Assembly: GCA_946061795.1 (NCBI GenBank)
Contig: CAMGSK010000069.1
Coordinates: forward strand, 1-7,492
From: an uncultured Elusimicrobium sp.
GTDB lineage: Bacteria; Elusimicrobiota; Elusimicrobia; Elusimicrobiales; Elusimicrobiaceae
Reading direction: 5' to 3'
Length of the DNA stretch: 7,492 nt
This document shows positions 1 to 6,181 of this stretch, one piece after another. A program made the translations under genes and the position numbers. The notes under the pieces were generated by a model. The model made no database searches. It saw only the letters and a program-made list of their open reading frames with translations, and had not been told where the DNA came from. Position 1 is the stretch's first letter; each line of letters starts with the position of its first letter.

Positions 1-69
1 CACCCCGAGCACGATCACCACCACCAACAGCTCCATTAACGTAAAGGCTTTCTTTCGTTTATGGTTCAT
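1..69 (-). CDS. Type IV pilin-like protein, N-terminal fragment (cut by window edge)
   Basis: Only the first 23 codons lie in the window. They encode a short basic leader (MNHKRKKA), then FTLMELLVVVIVLGV, the hydrophobic N-terminal helix of type IV pilins and type II secretion pseudopilins. A prepilin peptidase (PilD) would cut before Phe and methylate it, and the Glu at mature position 5 needed for assembly is present. The residue before the cut is Ala, not the near-universal Gly seen in the two other pilin-like genes here. A good Shine-Dalgarno site (AAGGAG, on positions 76-81) lies 6 bases before the ATG and fixes the start. The rest of the protein is outside the window, so major pilin, minor pilin and pseudopilin cannot be told apart. 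The gene is divergent from tgt. Confidence 0.8.
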   Translation of the reverse strand, partial: MNHKRKKAFTLMELLVVVIVLGV

Positions 70-120
70 AAAACTCTCCTTAACAACGAAACAATGAAGA
101 ATCTGAACGGTCTTATTAAG

Positions 121-149
121 AGTTTACCCCTAAAAAAGCAAAAAGACAA
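121..149 (-). promoter_or_regulatory. Candidate promoter of the left-edge pilin-like gene
   Basis: Reading the minus strand, a TTGTCT -35 element (149 to 144), a 17-base T-rich spacer and a TAAACT -10 element (126 to 121) form a plausible housekeeping-sigma promoter, each hexamer matching the consensus at 4 of 6 positions. It would give a leader of about 45 bases containing the AAGGAG ribosome site. A weak inverted repeat (AAAAAAGC at 132-139 and GCTTTTTT at 152-159) overlaps it. The remainder of the 70-289 intergenic region holds only this site and the candidate tgt promoter. Confidence 0.4.
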
Positions 150-253
150 GGGCTTTTTTTATTTCACGTCTCAGCAGATGCATTTGCGGGAAACGCACAC
201 GAAGGACTCCGCGCCCTTCCCAAATTTATCGAAAAGGAGCTTTTTCTTTCCGC

Positions 254-1450
<1,197 letters not shown>

Positions 1451-1460
1451 GCATACACAG

Positions 1461-1493
1461 AAAAACGCCCCGGCAAAAGCCGGGGCATTTTTT
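1461..1493. terminator. Bidirectional intrinsic terminator between tgt and a convergent pilin gene
   Basis: A perfect 8-base-pair GC-rich stem (GCCCCGGC at 1467-1474 with GCCGGGGC at 1479-1486) closes an AAAA loop. On the plus strand it is followed by A then six T (1488-1493), ending tgt. On the minus strand it is followed by G then five T (opposite 1461-1465), ending the pilin gene whose stop lies 18 bases upstream. Confidence 0.93.
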
Positions 1494-1504
1494 ATCGTTT
1501 AAAA

Positions 1505-1984
1505 TCACAGGCCCAATACGCGGCACATGCCTTCGTATGTTTTTCCGGAAGTCATATCCCGGTCATCACTGCACGTTAAATCGCGCCCGCGGCACTTACC
1601 CAACATTAAGTTATTATTGGTTGTCCCGCCGGAACGGGGATATGCCCAAAAGCACTCACTGCTGTTGTTTTCGTAAGCCCAGTCCTTCGTTTGAAAACAA
1701 ACATCGTCCTCGATACAATCAGTAGAAACCGTCCCCGGCACATCAATACTCAAACGGTCAAAAAGATCGTCTCCGTTGCATTCTCCCGGGGTTTCCATTT
1801 CGCAAATGTCTTGTCCCCGGCTCAAAGTCGCCAGCATCTGAAAAGCTTCCGCAGAGCGGGCTTTAAACACGGCTTTTTCATACTGAGGTAAGGCCACCGC
1901 CGACAAAATACCGATAATCAACACCACTACCAAGAGTTCAATCAGCGTAAAACCTTCTTTTCTGCCTTGCAATGTTTTCGTCAT
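1505..1984 (-). CDS. Type IV pilin-like protein, cysteine-rich
   Basis: A 159-residue precursor of a type IV pilin, or of a pseudopilin of the same fold. A leader of 11 residues ends in Gly11. Processing by prepilin peptidase would leave a 148-residue protein starting FTLIELLVV, with Glu16 as the conserved mature Glu5 and ALPQY at 31-35 ending the first helix half. The C-terminal domain is rich in Cys: eight residues at 61, 69, 90, 96, 111, 131, 138 and 154, enough for up to four disulfides outside the cytoplasm. It ends C-x-x-L-G, a pattern shared with the neighbouring pilin gene. An in-frame ATG at 2008 would add MFRPGRVN, but it has no ribosome site, whereas the ATG at 1984 has a strong one. 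The gene has its own promoter and ends at the terminator shared with tgt. Whether it forms a pilus, a minor tip subunit or part of a secretion or DNA-uptake machine cannot be read from one subunit. Confidence 0.88.
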   Translation of the reverse strand: MTKTLQGRKEGFTLIELLVVVLIIGILSAVALPQYEKAVFKARSAEAFQMLATLSRGQDICEMETPGECNGDDLFDRLSIDVPGTVSTDCIEDDVCFQTKDWAYENNSSECFWAYPRSGGTTNNNLMLGKCRGRDLTCSDDRDMTSGKTYEGMCRVLGL

Positions 1985-1989
1985 GTTAA

Positions 1990-1997
1990 CCCTCCCC
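1990..1997 (-). promoter_or_regulatory. Strong ribosome-binding site that fixes the pilin start at 1984
   Basis: The minus strand reads GGGGAGGG, five bases before the ATG at 1984. No comparable purine block precedes the upstream in-frame ATG at 2008, so the shorter protein is preferred. Confidence 0.75.
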
Positions 1998-2023
1998 GGG
2001 CGAAACAACAGTTATACGCAGAC

Positions 2024-2051
2024 TCTATCAAAAAAGAAAAAAGTGTGTCAA
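2024..2051 (-). promoter_or_regulatory. Promoter of the cysteine-rich pilin-like gene
   Basis: On the minus strand a perfect TTGACA -35 (2051 to 2046) is followed by a 16-base spacer, CAC then T6-C-T6, and a GATAGA -10-like hexamer (2029 to 2024). The arrangement is nearly the same as at the other complete pilin gene (TTGACG, 16-base T-rich spacer starting CA, GATAAA). Initiation near 2017 would give a leader of about 33 bases carrying the ribosome site. An alternative -10, TATAAC (2016 to 2011), lacks a well-placed -35. Confidence 0.6.
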
Positions 2052-2074
2052 TTCTCTTTGCCAACACGTATCGC

Positions 2075-2107
2075 AAGCGGAATATTTCCAAGAACAAACT
2101 TCCGCTT
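2075..2107 (-). repeat. Inverted repeat just after the second pilin gene
   Basis: AAGCGGAA (2075-2082) and TTCCGCTT (2100-2107) form an 8-base-pair perfect inverted repeat with a 17-base loop. The right arm overlaps the TAA stop codon of the pilin gene ending at 2106. No T tract follows, so it is not a classical intrinsic terminator, although it could stabilise the 3' end of the transcript or act as a weak or factor-assisted one. No better terminator for that gene is visible in 1985-2105. Confidence 0.4.
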
Positions 2108-2615
2108 ACTTAAACAACGTCCATTTGTTGCTTGAATTGGCGCCGAACGCTTCACAGAGTTTTTTAACGTAATCGTCATTGTGATACGCGCAGCGCACCC
2201 CGCGGAAAGGCTCCCGGAGTTTAATGCTCAAGTTCATATCTTTTCCGGACGGATACCAATAAACATACGCTATTTCGTCGCTTACTTTATAAACGCTGAT
2301 GTAATGGCTGGCGTATTGCTTTCTCCATTTTCCGTTTTCTTCCGGCGTAAATCCGGCGGGAGAACCTATATCCAACTCATTCCACAAAGCTATCTCCGCT
2401 GAACCGGTTTCCAACATCCGGCGTTGATTGGCGTGATACAAGTCCCGCGCAAGCAGAAGCACTTCTTGAAAACGGGCTTTATCTACGGTTTTACGATATT
2501 GGGGCAAGGCAACGGCTGAAAGAATACCAATGATTAAAATAACCACCAACAGCTCTATCAGCGTAAATCCGGCGTTTTTCTCGCCGGGGAAAGGTTTTTG
2601 ATAAATTTTGTTCAT
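2106..2615 (-). CDS. Type IV pilin-like protein with a long leader
   Basis: A 169-residue precursor of a type IV pilin or related pseudopilin. The leader is long at 16 residues, ending Asn-Ala-Gly16, compared with six or seven in classic type IVa pilins. Cleavage would leave 153 residues beginning FTLIELLVV, with Glu21 as the conserved mature Glu5 and ALPQY at 36-40. The globular domain has only two Cys, 142 and 154, twelve residues apart near the C-terminus. These are well placed for the disulfide loop (D-region) typical of pilins, and the second begins a C-x-x-F-G motif also seen in the neighbour at 1505-1984. The ATG at 2615 is chosen; an in-frame TTG at 2621 is possible, and neither has a Shine-Dalgarno site. 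Its promoter has an A14 tract in the spacer. The N-terminal coding DNA differs from the neighbour at many synonymous sites, so the copies are old paralogues, not a recent duplication. Its exact role in a pilus or secretion system is unknown. Confidence 0.88.
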   Translation of the reverse strand: MNKIYQKPFPGEKNAGFTLIELLVVILIIGILSAVALPQYRKTVDKARFQEVLLLARDLYHANQRRMLETGSAEIALWNELDIGSPAGFTPEENGKWRKQYASHYISVYKVSDEIAYVYWYPSGKDMNLSIKLREPFRGVRCAYHNDDYVKKLCEAFGANSSNKWTLFK

Positions 2616-2623
2616 ATGCAAAA

Positions 2624-2651
2624 TTTATCAAAAAAAAAAAAAATGCGTCAA
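2624..2651 (-). promoter_or_regulatory. Pilin promoter with a homopolymeric spacer
   Basis: The minus strand shows TTGACG (2651 to 2646), then CA and fourteen T, then GATAAA (2629 to 2624). The spacer is 16 bases, or 17 if the -10 is read as ATAAAT. The -35 matches the consensus at 5 of 6 positions and GATAAA at 4 of 6. The -10 ends 8 bases from the ATG at 2615 and no ribosome-binding site lies between, so the transcript may be leaderless or nearly so. The promoter begins six bases past the T-rich tail of the preceding terminator, which isolates the pilin gene from ddl. Confidence 0.6.
2630..2643. repeat. Uninterrupted A14 homopolymer (T14 on the gene strand)
   Basis: Fourteen consecutive A fill nearly the whole spacer between the -35 and -10 of the pilin gene at 2106-2615. 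Homopolymers of this length slip readily in replication and would alter the promoter spacing by single bases. The equivalent tract at the other pilin gene is broken by a C into T6-C-T6. Length could also have been misread by sequencing. Confidence 0.95.
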
Positions 2652-2656
2652 GTAAA

Positions 2657-2684
2657 GATAAAAACCCGCCGGAAAAGGCGGGTT
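2657..2684 (-). terminator. Intrinsic terminator of the ddl / membrane-protein unit
   Basis: On the minus strand an 8-base-pair stem (AACCCGCC paired with GGCGGGTT, plus-strand arms 2663-2670 and 2677-2684) has a six-base loop and runs into TTTTTATCTT. It begins 9 bases after the stop of the membrane-protein gene at 2694. Confidence 0.9.
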
Positions 2685-2693
2685 CAACAGGAA

Positions 2694-3161
2694 TCAGTGA
2701 GAAGAAGAATCCGCAATCGGGGCAGCGGAGCGTTTTTTAGGAGCGGGAAGCAGCGCCCACAACATCCAAGTTTTCAGCATTTCCGCCGTAAAACAAGCCG
2801 AAATAAATACATATTTATAGACCTTCAGCTGTTCTATGGAAAGTTCCCCCCGCACCGCATACGCCAGCCGGCCCATCAAACGGAAAACGGGGACAAACGT
2901 AAAATCGGCGCTGGTGACGAAAGCCAGTCCCGCCTGCAGCAAAGACAGTACAAACACCGCGCGCTCTTTGAGCAAAATAAATACAACCTGGCCGGCGTAC
3001 AAGACAAAAAATCCGGCGTGCAAACGCAGCAGGATTCCGCCGGAACGCAAATCCCGCGCCACCAACACGGCGTTCAGAAAGGCTCCCAGCAGACAGAAAA
3101 TCCATATCAGCTTGAGCCAAAAATCCAAATCCGCAAAACGCCGCCACAAAGCCTTTATCAT
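2694..3161 (-). CDS. Small integral membrane protein of unknown function, coupled to ddl
   Basis: I do not recognise the family. The 155-residue protein has about four hydrophobic segments, near residues 14-36, 43-64, 68-93 and 114-138. Between the third and fourth is a more polar stretch (RLAYAVRGELSIEQLKVYK), and the tail is short, basic then Ser-rich, ending in His. No signal peptide cleavage site or catalytic motif stands out. Its ATG overlaps the ddl stop codon by one base (TAATG), which strongly suggests translational coupling and one transcript. Co-expression with D-Ala-D-Ala ligase hints at a role in the cell envelope, but operon mates in such compact genomes are often unrelated. That it is real rests on good coding character, the overlap, and the strong terminator right after it. 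Confidence 0.8.
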   Translation of the reverse strand: MIKALWRRFADLDFWLKLIWIFCLLGAFLNAVLVARDLRSGGILLRLHAGFFVLYAGQVVFILLKERAVFVLSLLQAGLAFVTSADFTFVPVFRLMGRLAYAVRGELSIEQLKVYKYVFISACFTAEMLKTWMLWALLPAPKKRSAAPIADSSSH

Positions 3162-4237
3162 TACATACGCTCCAAGGAAAATTTCTTTTTGCGTTCATGC
3201 ACGTCAAAAGCGATTTGAATCAGTCCGTCCAATATCGCTGCGTACGCCAAGCCGGAAGCTTCAAACAGCTGGGGATAAAGACTAGTGCGGGACATACCGG
3301 GCAGCGTGTTGATTTCCGAGAACCACGCTTTTCCGCTTTCGTCCACCAAAAAATCCGCCCGCGCCAACCCGCAGCCGCCCAACTCTTTGAACACGGCCCG
3401 GCTCTGGCGGCAAATTAAATCCCGCACCTCGGCGGGCAAATCCGCCGGCACGCGCGTTTCGCAGCCGCCTTCGGTAATATATTTGGCCTGATAATCAAAA
3501 AATTCGCTCTTTAGAGTTTTCAACTCTCCGCATTCGGAAGAACGGATATTTTCCCCTTCTCCGAAAAGTCCGCAGAAGATTTCGCGCGCGTTCTCCACCC
3601 CTTTTTCCACCAATACGTCGGAATCAAAACGGAAGGCAAACTCTACGGCCTGACGCAGCACGGCTTCGGACTTTACTTTCGTCACACCTACGGAAGACCC
3701 CAAACGCACCGGTTTGACAAACAGAGGATATCCCGTCTGAGCGGCCCAGGAGGTCAAAGCGTCCCAATCATATCCGGCGGACAGAGACAGTTTTTTATAT
3801 GGCAGCATCGGCACGCCGCAACGTTCAGCGGCCAGCTTGGAAAGTTCTTTATCCATTCCCAGCGCGCAAGCCAAAACGCCGCAGCCTACATAAGGCACGT
3901 CCATACTTTCCAAAAGGCCCTGTACGGTGCCGTCCTCTCCGTTGGTGCCGTGCAAAACGGGAAAAAAGACATCCGCCTTCACATATTCACCGCAGGAGGG
4001 AATAAACAAATTGCCCTGAGGCAAAATGACGGGAGTAATCTGCCGGTCCGTCTGCGTTTTCGGGCCGCAGACCCGCTGCAAAAACCATTTTCCGTCTTTA
4101 TCGATAAAAACGTGAATTACCTCATATTTGCCGGAGGCGGACAACTCCGCACATACCGTTTGCGCACTGTGAACGGAGACTTCATGCTCCGTAGATTTGC
4201 CGCCATACAAAACGGCCGCTTTCAATTTTTTGCTCAT
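3161..4237 (-). CDS. ddl: D-alanine--D-alanine ligase
   Basis: This cytoplasmic ATP-grasp enzyme joins two D-Ala to make the dipeptide that MurF adds to the peptidoglycan precursor. The 358-residue protein is near E. coli DdlA in length and longer than DdlB. Visible signatures are YGGKSTEHEVS at 11-21 (Glu19 for the first D-Ala), the HGTNGEDGTVQG segment at 96-107, ATP-binding FVKPVRLGSSVGV at 173-185, the omega-loop FFDYQAKY at 246-253, Arg293 before ADF, and the magnesium and substrate segment SEINTLPGM at 307-315 with Asn310. The omega-loop Tyr253 (E. coli DdlB Tyr216) is the residue of true D-Ala-D-Ala ligases. Enzymes making D-Ala-D-lactate often have Phe or another change there, so vancomycin-type resistance is not suggested. 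The ATG at 4237 fits the family N-terminus, but there is no Shine-Dalgarno site and the gene starts 11 bases after an upstream terminator's T tract. It is coupled to the membrane-protein gene downstream. Confidence 0.97.
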   Translation of the reverse strand: MSKKLKAAVLYGGKSTEHEVSVHSAQTVCAELSASGKYEVIHVFIDKDGKWFLQRVCGPKTQTDRQITPVILPQGNLFIPSCGEYVKADVFFPVLHGTNGEDGTVQGLLESMDVPYVGCGVLACALGMDKELSKLAAERCGVPMLPYKKLSLSAGYDWDALTSWAAQTGYPLFVKPVRLGSSVGVTKVKSEAVLRQAVEFAFRFDSDVLVEKGVENAREIFCGLFGEGENIRSSECGELKTLKSEFFDYQAKYITEGGCETRVPADLPAEVRDLICRQSRAVFKELGGCGLARADFLVDESGKAWFSEINTLPGMSRTSLYPQLFEASGLAYAAILDGLIQIAFDVHERKKKFSLERM

Positions 4238-4248
4238 ATATTGTCATC

Positions 4249-4271
4249 AAAAAGCCTGATTTGCATCAGGC
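4249..4271 (-). terminator. Intrinsic terminator between the coiled-coil gene and ddl
   Basis: On the minus strand GCCTGAT and ATCAGGC (plus-strand arms 4254-4260 and 4265-4271) form a 7-base-pair stem with a 4-base loop, followed by five T (opposite 4249-4253). It lies 13 bases after the coiled-coil stop and ends only 11 bases before the ddl ATG. Either ddl is transcribed by read-through or its promoter overlaps this hairpin; the sequence does not show a convincing one. Confidence 0.8.
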
Positions 4272-4284
4272 CTTAAAAAATAAA

Positions 4285-6123
4285 TTATTTGTCTTCGCGG
4301 AAGATGGACCATTTCATCCGGCCGATGAAACTGTCCGTTTTTTCCAAGAAATCTTCGCCGTTGTACAAATCTTCTTGTACGACGGGCTGGGCCACGCGGA
4401 TTTCCGGCAAATCCGCCTCCGTTTGCACTTTGGAACGCAGCGTTTGCTGCATTTGCACGGGAGCGGTCTGCGGCGGGGGCGGCAGCTTCTTTTCAGCGGC
4501 CGGCGCGGCGGCTTTGGCCGCGCTTTGGCGCACCGTGACGGGCTCTTTGGGTTCGGGGCGGCGGAAGGAAGGCTTGGAAGCGCGGTCTTTGAGTTCTTTA
4601 TTTTCCGAAGTCAAAACGGAAATTTTTTGTTTCAAAGATTCAATTACCGCGTCGTTTTCTTCTATTTTGCCCAACAACGCTTTGAAATTTTCTTCCAACG
4701 TTTGTTTTTCGGCGTTTACCGTGCGCAAAATTTCCTGCGTTTGTTTCAAATTGCCGGCCAAAGCGTCATGCTCTTCCTGCAAGCGGCGCATGCGCAGGGT
4801 AAAAGCCGCCAGACGGCCCCGGTTGCGCACGTCGTCTTCTCCGCGCAGGCGTTCCACGTCCGCGCGCAAAGCTTCCAGTTCGCGCGTTTTGGCTTCATAC
4901 AAAGCAGCCAGCTGCTCGCGCTCTTCGGCGATGCGGTGCAGTTTGAGGTTTTCCGACTTCAGAGACTCTATCTCCTCCACCTGTTTCATGCACGTGTTGG
5001 AAATTTCATGCAGTTGGTTCTCCAGCGTGGTCACCTTCTGCTGGTACTGGCGCTTGACGGAAATGATGCGCCCTTCAAAATCAAAAGATTTAAAACGTTC
5101 TTCGGCCTGGGTCAGCGCGTCGCGCAGGGACAAAATTTCTTTGGCCTGCTCGGCCGATTTGCGCAAGGCTTCCATTTTTTCCTGCTGGACGCGTTTAATC
5201 TCTCGGTCCAACGCCACATTGACGGCTTTAAGCTGGGAAGTTTTCTGACGCAGGCTGGACAAAATGCGTTCTTTGTCTTTCTTTTCTTCGGATAAAACTT
5301 CTTCCGCGCGGGATTTGGCCGTTTGTTCTTCCTGCAAACGCGCCAGCGCGGCCTGTTTTTCTTCCCGTTCCCGGGACAAATCAGACTCCGCGCGCAGCTT
5401 GGCGTCCTGTTCCGCGCGCAAACGCCCCAAAACGGCGTGTTTGTCTTCCCGCTCTTCGTATAAAGCGTTTTCCGCGCGTTCTTTGGCCCGCCGTTCCTGC
5501 TGAAGTTCCAGCAAGGTCTGCGCTTTTCCTTTGCGTTCTTCCTGCAACGCCGACTGGGCCTGCTCTTTGGCGGCCTGCGCGGCTTTCAATTCCAAAACGG
5601 CGCGTTCTTTTTCCGCCCGCTCGGCTTGGAGTTTGCTCTGGTGGGCGGAGCGATAGTTGTCCGGCAGATAAGCCGCCATGGACAAATACTCCGCACCGGA
5701 AGCGGGAGCGCTGTCAAAAGTGCGGGCCGGAGCGGCCGGCGGTTCATACAAGCGGCTCTCTTTTTGGGTGCGGGAAAGGTTTTCCACGCTTTCTTTTAAA
5801 TTGGCGATAGTGGCGGTGATGTTGGCGAAAAATGCGTCTTTGCTTTGCTGGTTTTCCACGGCCTCGCGCGTACGGGCCAATTCCCGCATGACGGCTTTGT
5901 TTTGAGCGGAAGAAGCTTCAAATTTGTCTTCCAATTCCCGGATTTTTTCTTCCAGTTTCTCAAAGGAGCGGTCATAACGGTCCTGCTCCCGGGCGTATGA
6001 TGAGGCGCGCTCTTCGCAATGAGCGACGGAAAGAACGGAAAGATCTGCGGCGGGAACGTCCTGCTGAAATTTTTCCAAAAACCGGCTGATATCGTTTTGC
6101 GCGTCCAATTGATTGTTGTCCAT
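4285..6123 (-). CDS. Long coiled-coil protein with tandem 28-residue repeats, function unknown
   Basis: I cannot assign a family. The 612-residue protein has no signal peptide or membrane segment and is probably cytoplasmic. Residues 45-125 are a first charged helical region. A Pro/Ala linker (about 127-142) follows, then a long coiled coil from about 163 to 515, very rich in Glu, Lys, Arg, Gln, Ala and Leu. Residues 179-290 are four tandem 28-residue repeats preceded by half a repeat (165-178). A disordered Pro/Ala/Lys linker (516-560) leads to a polar C-terminal tail ending DSFIGRMKWSIFREDK, which looks like a defined short motif and not linker. Such architecture suits a scaffold, filament or polar-organiser role, but that is inference; coiled-coil similarity alone is uninformative. 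The ATG at 6123 follows a modest purine block (GGCGGGA). A GTG at 6162 would add 13 residues but has no ribosome site and overlaps the candidate promoter. It follows folC by 54 bases and ends at its own terminator. Confidence 0.85.
   Translation of the reverse strand: MDNNQLDAQNDISRFLEKFQQDVPAADLSVLSVAHCEERASSYAREQDRYDRSFEKLEEKIRELEDKFEASSAQNKAVMRELARTREAVENQQSKDAFFANITATIANLKESVENLSRTQKESRLYEPPAAPARTFDSAPASGAEYLSMAAYLPDNYRSAHQSKLQAERAEKERAVLELKAAQAAKEQAQSALQEERKGKAQTLLELQQERRAKERAENALYEEREDKHAVLGRLRAEQDAKLRAESDLSREREEKQAALARLQEEQTAKSRAEEVLSEEKKDKERILSSLRQKTSQLKAVNVALDREIKRVQQEKMEALRKSAEQAKEILSLRDALTQAEERFKSFDFEGRIISVKRQYQQKVTTLENQLHEISNTCMKQVEEIESLKSENLKLHRIAEEREQLAALYEAKTRELEALRADVERLRGEDDVRNRGRLAAFTLRMRRLQEEHDALAGNLKQTQEILRTVNAEKQTLEENFKALLGKIEENDAVIESLKQKISVLTSENKELKDRASKPSFRRPEPKEPVTVRQSAAKAAAPAAEKKLPPPPQTAPVQMQQTLRSKVQTEADLPEIRVAQPVVQEDLYNGEDFLEKTDSFIGRMKWSIFREDK
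5254..5631 (-). repeat. Tandem 84-base coding repeats (28-residue coiled-coil units)
   Basis: Four units of exactly 84 bases encode residues 179-206, 207-234, 235-262 and 263-290, preceded by a half unit (165-178; 5590-5631) that matches the second half of a unit. Positions constant in all four units are Leu1, Ala7, Lys8, Ala11, Leu15, Glu18, Lys22 and Leu26. Twenty-eight residues are exactly four heptads, so each unit keeps the coiled-coil phase. The units differ at many bases, so the duplication is old. Confidence 0.85.
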
Positions 6124-6152
6124 GTCTGTCCCGCCGAATAGTAATATATTAA

Positions 6153-6181
6153 ATTTAATCACAATAGGAGCGCGCTGTCAA
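6153..6181 (-). promoter_or_regulatory. Promoter of the coiled-coil gene, overlapping the folC stop
   Basis: The minus strand carries a perfect TTGACA (6181 to 6176) whose TGA is the folC stop codon. A 17-base spacer leads to TTAAAT (6158 to 6153), 4 of 6 matches. AT-rich sequence continues to 6143, where TATATT is an alternative -10 without a matching -35. Initiation near 6146 would give a leader of roughly 23 bases. Confidence 0.5.

Noticed and set aside
132..159. Inverted repeat AAAAAAGC / GCTTTTTT as a terminator
   Set aside because: Only two G-C pairs support the stem, it has a 12-base loop, and no upstream plus-strand gene needs it. It better reads as part of a T-rich promoter region.
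232..241. AAGGAG motif upstream of tgt as its ribosome-binding site
   Set aside because: It lies about 50 bases before the tgt ATG, too far, and no start codon follows at a proper distance in any useful frame.
3161..4237. Ddl as a vancomycin-resistance D-Ala-D-Lac ligase
   Set aside because: The omega-loop Tyr of genuine D-Ala-D-Ala ligases is present (Tyr253), and no vanH- or vanX-like genes are nearby.
4261..5295. Long plus-strand open frames opposite the coiled-coil gene
   Set aside because: They are the antisense of a Glu/Lys/Ala/Leu-rich coiled coil, giving Phe/Arg/Gln- or Ser/Arg-rich low-complexity translations with no domain and no ribosome site.
5254..5631. Regular 84-base repeats as a CRISPR-like or minisatellite array
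   Set aside because: The periodicity is in the protein heptads, not in identical DNA units. The units differ at many bases and lie within one open frame.
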